This document shows positions 1-8,451 of a DNA stretch of 39,568 bases, one piece after another. Every line of letters starts with the position of its first letter. Position 1 is the first letter of the stretch. The position numbers and the translations under genes were made by a program. The stretch lies in NCBI GenBank assembly GCA_027450065.1, contig DAIDKK010000003.1, positions 1 through 39,568 of the forward strand, read 5' to 3'. Under the pieces are notes generated by a model. That model was not told the origin of the DNA, did no database searches, and saw only the letters and a list, made by a program, of their open reading frames with translations. This stretch comes from Candidatus Saccharimonadota bacterium. Lineage in GTDB: Bacteria; Patescibacteriota; Saccharimonadia; Saccharimonadales; UBA4665.

Positions 1-95
1 AAAACAGTATACCATTCGGAAGTTTTTTGCCCTATTTGAATCATAGGCTTACGGTGGCTAGCGTTGCCGTAACTCTTGTGAGAATACCAAATAAC

Positions 96-599
96 CTAGG
101 GAAGTACTTGTATAATCTCGGAGTTTTCTAGCTCTTCGTATATTCCCTCTGGCTTGACAGCAGCCCGTAGGTAGCGAATAAATGTTCCGTGGCTCACGAG
201 GAGTATATTGTCACCCGGCTGTGTCCGTAAAAAGTCTAACGCCGTTTTTGCCCGCGCGGCTAGCTGAGCATCAGTTTCTATGCCAGTTTGCCTGGCTTCG
301 TCTATAACATCATCCCATGATTTTCCCTCGAGTGAGCCGAGTGCTTGCTCAACAAATACCTCATTGATAAGAATGTCTTTAGTGTAACCGCTTGATTCCG
401 CAATAATCTGGGCGGTCTCGAGTGCTCGTATTAAGGGTGAGCTAACGATGAGGTCTATATCGAGTTTGGCAACTTTCTCGCCAGCCCGTTTTGCCTGTTC
501 ACGACCTTCATCTGTCAGGGGCGTATCTGTTCTTCCTGCAAAGGTACGAGTAACATTGAGTACACTTTGGCCATGGCGAACAACGTAGAGCTGCTTCAC
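96..599 (-). CDS. Histidine phosphatase (phosphoglycerate mutase-like) family protein
   Basis: Probable phosphatase of the histidine phosphatase superfamily. Seen: the N-terminal RHG signature (VVRHGQS, catalytic His about residue 9), the TPLTDEG motif, SSPLIRALETA, and the second-half LVSHGTFIRYL His. The open frame extends upstream to a GTG at 620, but I prefer the GTG at 599: it overlaps the TGA of the upstream pyrophosphatase gene in a GTGA and is preceded by an AAGGGA Shine-Dalgarno, so the two genes are probably translationally coupled. That gives 167 residues, near the usual length for the small phosphatases. The substrate cannot be told; a phosphoglycerate mutase, a cobalamin-pathway phosphatase or a general phosphatase are all possible. 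Pairing with a nucleotide pyrophosphatase hints at nucleotide or sugar-phosphate housekeeping (inference). Confidence 0.85.
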   Translation of the reverse strand: MKQLYVVRHGQSVLNVTRTFAGRTDTPLTDEGREQAKRAGEKVAKLDIDLIVSSPLIRALETAQIIAESSGYTKDILINEVFVEQALGSLEGKSWDDVIDEARQTGIETDAQLAARAKTALDFLRTQPGDNILLVSHGTFIRYLRAAVKPEGIYEELENSEIIQVLP

Positions 600-1168
600 G
601 TGCGGTGTCCCTTCAGCCACTTGCCGAGTTCATGCCACCCGTTATCAATCCCTTTGAGCCGACTGCTCGCATGAGCGCCCTCTGTATCATATAGCTCGCT
701 GATAGTCATGCCGTTATCCTCGGGAAACGCAACGACGTGCATAATAGGCGGCCCGTACGTGCCACGTGGCTCTTCGACGAGTTCTCCAACCAAATCTTTA
801 CTGAAAACGACTGTTTCAACTCCATCTGTATATGCGACTAACTGATGCAAAACTATTTGTCGATCTGTATGGCCTGTCATAAGGCGCATGAAATCTTCTG
901 GCTTAAACCAATAGTTTATCGATTTCATATAGGGGCCGGGGAAGCCACCCAGTGCTGCAATGCTCCACGAATCATCAGTCACAACAACGGGTTTTTGCAA
1001 AATGGCAAAAGCTTTGGCAGCTTTGTCTTCGATGATAGCTCTAGCATCTTCATGCTGAATTTCGTCTATCTCAATAATAACCTGCTCCAGCTCAACGCCA
1101 AATGATTTCAGAGAGACCTGGCCAACACCAAATTTATCCGGATTTGTCGTTGCACAGAGTAGTTTCAT
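596..1168 (-). CDS. rdgB: Non-canonical purine NTP pyrophosphatase (RdgB/HAM1 family)
   Basis: Family members hydrolyse ITP, dITP and XTP to monophosphates and keep deaminated purines out of nucleic acids in the cytoplasm. Seen: N-terminal ATTNPDKF, matching the family's substrate-binding (T/S)xNxxK segment, and VTDDSWSIAALGGFPGPY, matching the family DDSGLxVxALxGxPG motif; the usual Gly is Trp here. Length 190 aa is normal. The start ATG is 9 nt downstream of a TATACT -10 box on the minus strand (1178-1183), so the leader is very short. The gene is divergent from tilS and its stop overlaps the start of the downstream phosphatase. The altered DDSW makes the exact nucleotide preference uncertain. 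Confidence 0.85.
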   Translation of the reverse strand: MKLLCATTNPDKFGVGQVSLKSFGVELEQVIIEIDEIQHEDARAIIEDKAAKAFAILQKPVVVTDDSWSIAALGGFPGPYMKSINYWFKPEDFMRLMTGHTDRQIVLHQLVAYTDGVETVVFSKDLVGELVEEPRGTYGPPIMHVVAFPEDNGMTISELYDTEGAHASSRLKGIDNGWHELGKWLKGHRT

Positions 1169-1204
1169 TACCGTTCAAGTATACAACGATAATTATGGCT
1201 TCGT

Positions 1205-1213
1205 TGCTACAAT
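1205..1213 (+). promoter_or_regulatory. Extended -10 promoter of tilS (leaderless)
   Basis: TGC followed by TACAAT, ending 6 nt before the tilS ATG. The expected transcription start is at or next to the start codon and there is no Shine-Dalgarno. Confidence 0.6.
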
Positions 1214-1219
1214 AAGAAT

Positions 1220-2113
1220 ATGAATATCGAATTGCCCGCGGGCAAGTATGTGATAGCAGTGAGCGGCGGCGTTGATTCTATGGCGCTACTGCATATGTTG
1301 GCGCAAAAGCAGCATGACCAAGCGCACTTCTTTGTCGTGGCGCATTTTGATCATGGTATTCGGCCAGATTCGACAGAAGATAGGAAGCTCGTGCAGCAGA
1401 CCGCAGAGTCATATAGCTTACCATTTGTGTACGACCAGGTCAGTCTTGGGCCTGCTGCCAGTGAGGCAGTTGCTCGAGACGCACGGTATACTTTTTTGCA
1501 TATGGTACGTACTTCGGCCGGAGCGGATGCAATTATTACGGCGCACCATCAAGATGACTTAATCGAAACGATTATTATTAATTTTCTGCGGGGAACGAAG
1601 AGTCGAGGGCTCAGTTCGCTTCGCTCGACCAAGACCTTGTACCGCCCTTTGCTTGGCCTGACCAAACAGCAGATTCGTGCGTATGCGCGGCAGCATAAAT
1701 TAAAGTGGCGCGAGGATAGCACCAACGATGATGAAACCTACTTGCGCAACTACATTCGCAAGCAAATCATGCCACGCTTAGATGATAGTGCACGGAAGCG
1801 TCTTCTGGAGCACAGTCAAAAAGCAGCCACGCTCAACGATGCAATTCAAGCGCTTACGGTACGCTATCTCGATACGCAGCCAGAAGCTTTGGTACTTGAA
1901 CGGCAATCGTTTCGTGAACTACCCGAAGCTGTTGCGCACGAAGTGCTAGCAGAGTGGCTTCGGTTACATACGACGGCAAGCCTCACGAGCAAGCTCATTG
2001 AGCGGCTTGCGACAGCCATAACCGAGGGTCGTACAGGGGCAAAATTCGATGTTGCCCGTGGGTATTCCATAGAACTTACCCGAAATCACGCAAAACTCGT
2101 CAGCCCCCAGTAG
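1220..2113 (+). CDS. tilS: tRNA(Ile)-lysidine synthetase TilS
   Basis: Attaches lysine to the wobble C of the CAU-anticodon tRNA-Ile, using ATP, so that it reads AUA. Seen: the PP-loop ATP pyrophosphatase motif SGGVDS at residues 15-20, AHFDHGIRPDS about residues 42-52, the AHHQDDLIET motif, and RPLLGLTKQQIRAYA with WREDSTNDD, all typical of TilS N-type ATPases. At 297 aa it is shorter than the Escherichia coli type, consistent with loss or reduction of the C-terminal substrate-recognition domains, as in other short TilS proteins. It sits directly upstream of ftsH, a tilS-ftsH adjacency seen in many bacteria. Confidence 0.95.
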   Translation: MNIELPAGKYVIAVSGGVDSMALLHMLAQKQHDQAHFFVVAHFDHGIRPDSTEDRKLVQQTAESYSLPFVYDQVSLGPAASEAVARDARYTFLHMVRTSAGADAIITAHHQDDLIETIIINFLRGTKSRGLSSLRSTKTLYRPLLGLTKQQIRAYARQHKLKWREDSTNDDETYLRNYIRKQIMPRLDDSARKRLLEHSQKAATLNDAIQALTVRYLDTQPEALVLERQSFRELPEAVAHEVLAEWLRLHTTASLTSKLIERLATAITEGRTGAKFDVARGYSIELTRNHAKLVSPQ

Positions 2114-2133
2114 TCAGGCGCCTCTATCTGTTG

Positions 2134-2139
2134 TATACT
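2134..2139 (+). promoter_or_regulatory. -10 box of ftsH
   Basis: TATACT ending 10 nt before the ftsH ATG, so the predicted leader is only about 3-4 nt. No Shine-Dalgarno is visible. Confidence 0.45.
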
Positions 2140-2149
2140 AGTCTGACAT

Positions 2150-4018
2150 ATGGATACGAAACCCCCACGATCAAACGGCAAACGGCCTGGCGCCAAACGA
2201 ACCGGTAAAAATATTGGTTTTATAGCGCTCGTCGCACTACTGGTACTTATTGTCATCTCGGCCTTTAATCAGCCAAGCTCACTGAAAGAGATTCCTATAT
2301 CTCAAGCAGTACAAGACGCAAATGCTGGCAAATACTCACAGATTATCGTGAACGGCCAACAACTGACCATTACGCCAAAGGGCTCGCAAAACGCGACACT
2401 TAAGTCGTACATGGAACAGGGTGCGACAACCCAAGATGAAGGTATTAACAAAGATAAGGTAAAGATTACCGCCAAGGCTTCGAGCTCCACGGCGTCGACG
2501 GTTACGAGCATTGGTCTCACAACGGTACTGCCAGTGTTGCTTATCGGCGGTCTCCTGTTTTGGATGATGCGAAGCGCCCAAGGGCAGGGCAATCAAGCAC
2601 TAAGCTTTGGCAAGAGCCGCGCTCGTCTATATGGCAATGAAAAAGATAAAGTTACCTTCAAGAGCATTGCTGGCCAAGCAGAAGCCAAGCAAGACCTCGA
2701 GGAAGTTGTTGAGTTCCTGAAGTTCCCCAAGAAATTTGCAAGCCTTGGTGCGAAGATCCCAAAGGGCGTGCTTCTTGTCGGGCCTCCTGGAACAGGCAAG
2801 ACTATGCTTGCTAGAGCTGTCGCCGGAGAAGCTGGCGTGCCGTTCTTTAGTATTTCAGGTTCTGAATTTGTTGAAATGTTTGTCGGCGTCGGCGCAAGTC
2901 GCGTTCGCGACCTATTCGCAAAGGCTAAGAAAAATGCACCATGTATCATCTTTGTGGATGAAATCGATGCCGTCGGCCGTCGTCGCGGTTCTGGCATGGG
3001 TGGTGGCCATGATGAACGTGAACAAACACTTAACCAAATATTGGTAGAGATGGATGGCTTTGAGCAAGGCCAAAATGTTATTGTCCTCGCTGCAACCAAC
3101 CGAGCTGATGTCCTGGACCCAGCGCTGCTACGCCCTGGTCGATTTGACCGTCGAGTTGGTATTGATTTGCCTGATAGACCAGATCGTCTTGCGGTTCTAC
3201 AAATTCACTTTAAGGACAAGCCACTTGCCAAAGGTGTTGATTTAGATTCTCTTGCGGCTAAGACGGCCGGCTCCTCTGGCGCTGACCTCGCTAACATGGC
3301 AAATGAATCCGCCATTATTGCCGCACGTAATAATCACCACGAGATTACCCAGGAAGATGTGACTGAGGCATTTGAACGAGTTGCGATTGGCCCCGAACGA
3401 AAGAGTAAAGTCATGAACGACAAGGAAAAAGAGCTGACTGCTTATCACGAAGCTGGTCATGCGATTGTTGGGCATGTACTGCCAGATAGTGATGTTGTGC
3501 ACAAGGTTACCATTATCCCTCGTGGTGGAACGGGTGGTGTCACCTGGTTTATCCCACCGGAAGACAAAAGTTACCACAGTATCCTAGAGTACAAAGACAT
3601 TTTAGCTCGCATGCTCGGTGGGCGTATTGCCGAAGAGGTCAAATACGGTCCTGATCGCGTGACGACTGGTGCCGGCAGTGACTTACAGAAAGCTGCTGAA
3701 TTAGCTCGTGATATGGTTACCCAACAGGGTATGGGCAAGAAACTCCGCGATCAGGTGTTCCATGTCGAGGAAGGCATTATGATGGAACGTATCATGCATG
3801 AACGGGAGTATTCGGATGACACGGCCAAAGTCATAGATGACGAGGTTGAAGCGCTCATTACACAGGCTGCTGACCGCGCAAGAGCTGTTATACGGGCAAA
3901 CCTGAAGCAACTTGAAGCCCTCAAAGACAAATTACTCGAAAAGGAAACGGTTGATGCCGAAGAGGCCCTTGAGGTACTTAAGGGCGCGCATCTACCCAAA
4001 GAGGCTGCGCTGTACTAG
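2150..4018 (+). CDS. ftsH: ATP-dependent zinc metalloprotease FtsH
   Basis: Membrane-anchored AAA+ protease that degrades damaged membrane proteins and short-lived regulators. Seen: a basic N-terminus, membrane segment 1 at about residues 23-40, an extracytoplasmic stretch, membrane segment 2 at about 118-140, Walker A GPPGTGKT at 211-218, the pore motif FVGVG, Walker [10 protein letters not shown], the second region of homology with RPGRFDRR, zinc motif HEAGH at 433-437 and the third-ligand region GAGSDLQKA (Asp about 511). Length 622 aa is normal and all catalytic residues are intact. It follows tilS by 36 nt and has its own -10 box. Confidence 0.97.
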   Translation: MDTKPPRSNGKRPGAKRTGKNIGFIALVALLVLIVISAFNQPSSLKEIPISQAVQDANAGKYSQIIVNGQQLTITPKGSQNATLKSYMEQGATTQDEGINKDKVKITAKASSSTASTVTSIGLTTVLPVLLIGGLLFWMMRSAQGQGNQALSFGKSRARLYGNEKDKVTFKSIAGQAEAKQDLEEVVEFLKFPKKFASLGAKIPKGVLLVGPPGTGKTMLARAVAGEAGVPFFSISGSEFVEMFVGVGASRVRDLFAKAKKNAPCIIFVDEIDAVGRRRGSGMGGGHDEREQTLNQILVEMDGFEQGQNVIVLAATNRADVLDPALLRPGRFDRRVGIDLPDRPDRLAVLQIHFKDKPLAKGVDLDSLAAKTAGSSGADLANMANESAIIAARNNHHEITQEDVTEAFERVAIGPERKSKVMNDKEKELTAYHEAGHAIVGHVLPDSDVVHKVTIIPRGGTGGVTWFIPPEDKSYHSILEYKDILARMLGGRIAEEVKYGPDRVTTGAGSDLQKAAELARDMVTQQGMGKKLRDQVFHVEEGIMMERIMHEREYSDDTAKVIDDEVEALITQAADRARAVIRANLKQLEALKDKLLEKETVDAEEALEVLKGAHLPKEAALY

Positions 4019-4103
4019 GTCACAGCCGCGAGTACTACAATAGTTTTTTACGACCCTCCATACCCGATATTGACGCTGTATTTTAGGGGTGAAAGGTGAG
4101 ACA

Positions 4104-4145
4104 ATGAAAAACGTAAGCCGTTTAAAACGGCTCATTTCGATATGA
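4104..4145 (+). CDS. Putative 13-residue leader peptide overlapping the ATPase start
   Basis: Short ORF, MKNVSRLKRLISI, with a well placed Shine-Dalgarno (AAAGGTGAG, 7 nt from AGG to ATG). Its TGA overlaps the ATG of the 849-aa ATPase in an ATGA. The ATPase has no Shine-Dalgarno of its own; the position where one would lie is inside a perfect 8-bp inverted repeat. Reading: ribosomes load on this ORF and reinitiate, so it may couple or control translation of the ATPase. It is too short for statistical support, and chance cannot be excluded. Confidence 0.45.
   Translation: MKNVSRLKRLISI
4116..4132. repeat. Perfect inverted repeat within the leader ORF
   Basis: AGCCGTTT, one base, AAACGGCT. 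It lies in the leader ORF just before the ATPase start codon. It could be a stem that masks ribosome entry or a protein-binding site. Confidence 0.5.
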
Positions 4146-6691
4146 CAAAGATATTCCACAAAGTCGAACAGACCGAGCATGATGATTCTGGCGTCGTCCT
4201 ATTGCTGCAGGTGCCCCGTACCAATGATAAAAAAGAGCTAGCTGCTGAGCAAATGTTCGCGAGCCTGCATGGCTTACTGACGATTCCTACTCCCGGTTTA
4301 CTGAAGGCTGCAAAACGTGAACGTCTTGGCTTTGAAATAGCGGTGCTCCATAAACGTATTGGTTTTTATGTATGGGTGCCCCGCTATCTTAAAAGTTATG
4401 TCGAGGAACAAATCTATGCACAGTATCCAACCGTTCATATCACGGAAGTTGAAGACTATGCTGCATACAAAGAAGGGGAGCACTACGACACCCAGCTTGT
4501 AACCGAGCTAAAATTTATCGGCAATAATGCGCTGCCTATCAAAACTTTTCAGAGCTTTGAAGTTGATCCGCTCGCAGCCATCACCGCAACGCTTGCCAAA
4601 TTTACCGAGGACGAAGAAGCCTGGCTACAAATGCTCATTCGCCCAGCTGGTACGAACTGGCACAGAGTGAACGAACGATATATTGCGAAAATGAAGGGTC
4701 AGAGTAGCACGACCACGACGGGTTTATTAAGTGTGCTATGGGCACCACTGGAGTCAAAGAGCGAGACAGTCAAACTAACCGATGCCCAACAGACCAGAAT
4801 TAATTCAGCAGAGGAGAAAACTCAAAAGCTTGGCTTTGAGACACAAGTTCGTATTGTGTACCGTGGCAATACACCGAAACAACAGGCGCAACTACAGATG
4901 CAATCCATCGTGGCTAGCTACAAGCAGTTCAATAGTACCTATCTGAACGGCTTTGAGACGAAACGTATCATTGATGACCCCTTTCTCGTAGCGCACTACC
5001 GCAGCCGTGAGTTTAACAAGGCCGGTTTTATGTGCAACATAGAAGAAGTTGCAACCCTCTACCATTTACCGCACACCAACGTTGAAACGCCGTACATTAT
5101 GTGGGCGACGAGCCAAACTGCCGAGCCACCGGCAAACTTGCCAATTATCACACCAGAAGCTCAAGGAACATTGAGCCCAATCGCTGCCACTAACTTTAGG
5201 GGGCACAACACTATGTTCGGTATGCCGCGAGTCGATCGCGGTCGGCACCTCTACGTTATCGGTCAAACTGGTACCGGAAAATCTGGCCTGCTCGAGCTCC
5301 TTACGATCTCGGATATATACAGTCCTTTTGGTTTTGCGGTTATCGATCCGCACGGCGATTATGCGCTCGATATCTTAAAGCGAATTCCACCCGAACGGGC
5401 TGCCGATGTCGTGTACTTCAACCCAGCCGATACCGATTTTCCGATGGGCTTCAACCCACTGGAAATTTACGACCCTAAACTCAAAACGCACACATCTTCA
5501 GAGCTGATAGGTGTTATTAAGCGTATGTTTGAGCACAGCTGGGGACCACGACTTGAGTATATTCTGCGCTATTGTCTGCTTGCGCTGCTCGATTATCCCC
5601 AGGCAACCATGCTCGATATCACACGTATGCTAACAGAAAAAAAGTTTCGCAACGATGTGCTGAAGTATGTGAATGATCCAGTGGTACGTAATTTCTGGAC
5701 CATAGAATTTGCGAGCTGGAACGAGCGATTTATGACCGAAGCCATCGCACCAATCTTGAATAAGGTCGGGGCGTTTACGGCCAATCCCCTTGTGCGCAAC
5801 ATTATTGGCCAGCCAAATAGTAGCTTTAACATTCGACAGATTATGGATGAGCACAAAATCCTCATCGTCAATCTCAGCCGTGGGTTGGTCGGCGAAGACA
5901 ATGCTGCACTACTCGGTGCTTTACTCGTGACTAAGGTCCAAATGGCGGCCATGTCTCGAGCCGATATGCCGAACGAACAGCGGACACCATTCTATCTGTA
6001 TGTCGATGAGTTCCAGAACTTTGCCACTGATAGCTTTGCGACTATCCTGAGCGAAGCGCGCAAATACGGCCTCAACCTGACTGTCGCAAACCAATATATC
6101 GCGCAGATGTTGCCTGAAGTTCGTGATGCCGTATTCGGAAATGTGGGTTCAATCATCAGTTTTCGCACGAGTGCGGACGATGCGGGCACCATGATGAAAT
6201 ACTTCGAACCAAAATTTACTGATCATGACCTGGTACATATGAATAATCGTAATTTTGCAGTCAGCATGACAATTGAAGGTGAAAAGGTGCCTGCTTTCTC
6301 TGCGGTGACACTCAATCTACCGGCTTTCCAAACGGACTATACCCCTCAGATTGTCGAATATAGTCGCGCGCGCTACGCGCAGACCCGTGAAGCGGTCGAG
6401 CACTATGTTGCTGAAAGGTATGGCTTAAATGATACGGTGGCTAGGCGACCAGTCGCTGAAGCACCAAGCGTCACTACTCCGAGCCCTCGACCCCAACCTA
6501 CGCCAAACAACCTCCCGCCGCCTGATGCAGTGCCTCTTGAAGTTCCTTTGGTAAGCCTGGAGCAGTCAGCGCAATTACCTACACCAAAACGCAAGCGGAC
6601 TCGAAAGCACAAGAAAACATCCTCCTCGAATCAGCCTCCCAGCCCCGCCTCAGGTGAAATGCAAGGCGAACACACGATTCACCTAAAATAG
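4142..6691 (+). CDS. TraG/VirD4-like (type IV secretion-type) ATPase
   Basis: Large P-loop ATPase of the VirD4/TrwB/HerA-like coupling-protein class. Seen: an N-terminal region of about 330 residues without familiar motifs; then GMPRVDRGRHLYVIGQTGTGKS with Walker A GQTGTGKS at 374-381; DPHGDYALDIL, the typical post-Walker strand of this class; Walker B LYVDEFQNF at about 619-626; and ANQYIAQML, a sensor-like Gln motif. The last 80 residues are Pro-rich and end in a basic KRKRTRKHKK tail. No transmembrane segment is obvious, unlike classical VirD4. The family is widespread in Patescibacteria, where its role (DNA transfer, pilus function or DNA segregation) is unsettled. Its neighbours are ftsH and murJ, with no conjugation genes nearby. 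Translation is probably coupled to a 13-codon leader ORF. Confidence 0.8.
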   Translation: MTKIFHKVEQTEHDDSGVVLLLQVPRTNDKKELAAEQMFASLHGLLTIPTPGLLKAAKRERLGFEIAVLHKRIGFYVWVPRYLKSYVEEQIYAQYPTVHITEVEDYAAYKEGEHYDTQLVTELKFIGNNALPIKTFQSFEVDPLAAITATLAKFTEDEEAWLQMLIRPAGTNWHRVNERYIAKMKGQSSTTTTGLLSVLWAPLESKSETVKLTDAQQTRINSAEEKTQKLGFETQVRIVYRGNTPKQQAQLQMQSIVASYKQFNSTYLNGFETKRIIDDPFLVAHYRSREFNKAGFMCNIEEVATLYHLPHTNVETPYIMWATSQTAEPPANLPIITPEAQGTLSPIAATNFRGHNTMFGMPRVDRGRHLYVIGQTGTGKSGLLELLTISDIYSPFGFAVIDPHGDYALDILKRIPPERAADVVYFNPADTDFPMGFNPLEIYDPKLKTHTSSELIGVIKRMFEHSWGPRLEYILRYCLLALLDYPQATMLDITRMLTEKKFRNDVLKYVNDPVVRNFWTIEFASWNERFMTEAIAPILNKVGAFTANPLVRNIIGQPNSSFNIRQIMDEHKILIVNLSRGLVGEDNAALLGALLVTKVQMAAMSRADMPNEQRTPFYLYVDEFQNFATDSFATILSEARKYGLNLTVANQYIAQMLPEVRDAVFGNVGSIISFRTSADDAGTMMKYFEPKFTDHDLVHMNNRNFAVSMTIEGEKVPAFSAVTLNLPAFQTDYTPQIVEYSRARYAQTREAVEHYVAERYGLNDTVARRPVAEAPSVTTPSPRPQPTPNNLPPPDAVPLEVPLVSLEQSAQLPTPKRKRTRKHKKTSSSNQPPSPASGEMQGEHTIHLK

Positions 6692-6727
6692 CCCATATTA
6701 CGGGTAGCCCCCAGGGAGTCGCTGAGC

Positions 6728-6733
6728 TATACT
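6728..6733 (+). promoter_or_regulatory. -10 box of murJ
   Basis: TATACT ending 11 nt before the murJ ATG; predicted leader about 5 nt. No -35 or TG extension is convincing. Confidence 0.4.
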
Positions 6734-6744
6734 GGTACCAGCTT

Positions 6745-8352
6745 ATGCAAATAATAATTCCTCGGACAAAAAAAAGAATTAGCTTCGGTAATGCTGCCTT
6801 TTTGCTGATAATGACTACCCTTGTCGCTCAGCTTCTTGGCTTCTTCCGAACAAAATTGGTGAATGCGAACTTCAATGGCATCGGTATTCCGCCCGACCAG
6901 AATGCTGGTGTCTACTTTGCTGCCTTTGTGCTGCCAGACTTCTTCTTCTTTACGATTGCAGCTGGAGCGCTCGGGGTGGCCTTTATACCGTATCTATCGG
7001 ACAGATTGCATAAGGGTGATCGCCGTGGAGTTTGGGAGCTATCAACCAGTCTTATCAATTTCTTATCACTTTTTATGGTCGCAGTAGGTATTATTATGTT
7101 TATCTTTGCGGATGTGCTCGTTAAGACAGTTATTGCGCATGGATTGACGCCCGATCAGCAGCACAATGTTGCGATTATGATACGAATTCTTTCCCTTAAC
7201 CCTTTGCTATTTACGGTGTCAGGTGTTATCTCGGCCGTGCAGCAGGTGTTTGGACGCTTCTTTTTCTATGCTATCGCTCCGCTCTTCTATAACCTCAGCA
7301 TTATCGCGAGTATCTACATATTCAAAGGTAATATTGGGATTGTTGGGCTTGCGATTGGTGCGGCCATCGGCGCGCTTATGCAGCTTGCAATAATATTTAT
7401 GGGCACCTATGGGCTCGGTTTCCACTGGCAACCACACATTAGTTGGCATAGTAATGACTTTCGCTCGATGCTCAAAGCATTGCCACCGCGCTCACTCGAC
7501 CAGGGCATTGACCAAGTGCAAAACATTGTCGAGACAAACATTGCCTCAAGCCAAGCCGTGGGCGGTGCCACCGCCATCGGTAACTATAACAGTGCCTATA
7601 CGCTGCACACTGCGCCAATCCTGCTTATCGGTACGGCTATCTCGACGGCTATCTTCCCCAAGCTCAATGCCCGCCTCAGCCAGGGTAGGCCGGATTTATT
7701 CAGACAAGATTTCTTGCGCATTCTTCGGCTCATGATCTGGATGGTTATGCCGGTGGTTGTCGTAAGTTATTTTGGCCGAGGCTATCTGGCGCGCTTCATT
7801 TTTACACAGAACTCACAGGATATCGCTAACATCTTTGGGTTCTTGTGTGTGGCGATTTTATTCCGAACGATGTACGCTATCATTTCTCGGTGGTTCTATG
7901 CCCAAAAGGACACCCGGACACCACTGTTCGTGTCAGTCTTTGTTATAGGCTTGAATATATTTTTGTCGTACACTCTAGCACGAACTTCAGGATATGGCGC
8001 ATCGGGCCTTGCGATGGCTCAGTCAATTGTGGCGGCGGTAGAAGTCGTGATACTTGGCACCGTTATGCTCATACGTGACAGTAAACTGTTTGATGTTAAT
8101 TTTTGGAGTGGCATCCTGCGGATTGTCGCAGTCACGGGCTTTAGCTTGGTGGCCGGCTTTATTGCCGTCCAGTTCTGGTCGCTGACACTTGGCGATCAGG
8201 GTATAACGTTGTTGCTTAAATTCTGCGGTATTGCCGGTGTGACACTGACTACCCACGTACTCCTCTCGGCACTATTTGATCTCGAGGAAGCCCGCCCTAT
8301 CTTCCGCTGGCTGAAGCGAATCAGTTTCCGTTCAATCAATATCGATTACTAA
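6745..8352 (+). CDS. murJ: Lipid II flippase MurJ (MviN family)
   Basis: Moves lipid-linked peptidoglycan precursor across the cytoplasmic membrane. Seen: about 13-14 hydrophobic segments over 535 aa and the MurJ N-terminal layout (AFLLIMTTLVAQLLGFFRTKLVNANFN), corresponding to the family signature with the conserved Arg of the first helix. Also seen are a conserved loop DQNAGVYFAAFVLPDFFFF, which matches the family D-AY-AF-IPN-L region, and GYNSAYTLHTAPILLIGTAISTAIFPKL, which matches the segment around TM8. Length is typical. It supports a peptidoglycan-containing envelope, in line with the CHAP hydrolase at 25986-27128. Confidence 0.93.
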   Translation: MQIIIPRTKKRISFGNAAFLLIMTTLVAQLLGFFRTKLVNANFNGIGIPPDQNAGVYFAAFVLPDFFFFTIAAGALGVAFIPYLSDRLHKGDRRGVWELSTSLINFLSLFMVAVGIIMFIFADVLVKTVIAHGLTPDQQHNVAIMIRILSLNPLLFTVSGVISAVQQVFGRFFFYAIAPLFYNLSIIASIYIFKGNIGIVGLAIGAAIGALMQLAIIFMGTYGLGFHWQPHISWHSNDFRSMLKALPPRSLDQGIDQVQNIVETNIASSQAVGGATAIGNYNSAYTLHTAPILLIGTAISTAIFPKLNARLSQGRPDLFRQDFLRILRLMIWMVMPVVVVSYFGRGYLARFIFTQNSQDIANIFGFLCVAILFRTMYAIISRWFYAQKDTRTPLFVSVFVIGLNIFLSYTLARTSGYGASGLAMAQSIVAAVEVVILGTVMLIRDSKLFDVNFWSGILRIVAVTGFSLVAGFIAVQFWSLTLGDQGITLLLKFCGIAGVTLTTHVLLSALFDLEEARPIFRWLKRISFRSINIDY

Positions 8353-8367
8353 GATTATCCTCACCTC

Positions 8368-8376
8368 TGTTATAAT
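8368..8376 (+). promoter_or_regulatory. Extended -10 promoter of lepA
   Basis: TGT followed by consensus TATAAT. Unlike most promoters in the window it lies about 75 nt before the start codon, so lepA should carry a real 5' leader of about 70 nt. I see no clear Shine-Dalgarno before the ATG. Confidence 0.6.
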
Positions 8377-8451
8377 GCGACTGATTACGGAGAGCTATAC
8401 ACCAGGCTTGACTAAGTTGACCCATACGTTACGAGAAAGACCATAAGTCCC

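Noticed and set aside
845-1105. Plus-strand ORF of 86 codons
   Set aside because: Lies wholly inside the minus-strand rdgB gene, with no motif; a frame shadow.
2593-3099. 168-codon minus ORF within ftsH
   Set aside because: Antisense of the conserved AAA region; no ribosome site or family pattern.
4015-4103. Promoter for the TraG-like ATPase (TTGACG near 4070)
   Set aside because: No convincing -10 at the right distance; transcription may come from ftsH.
8391-8451. Second -35/-10 promoter before lepA (TTGACT or TTGACC)
   Set aside because: No good -10 at 16-18 nt; the extended -10 at 8368-8376 explains transcription.
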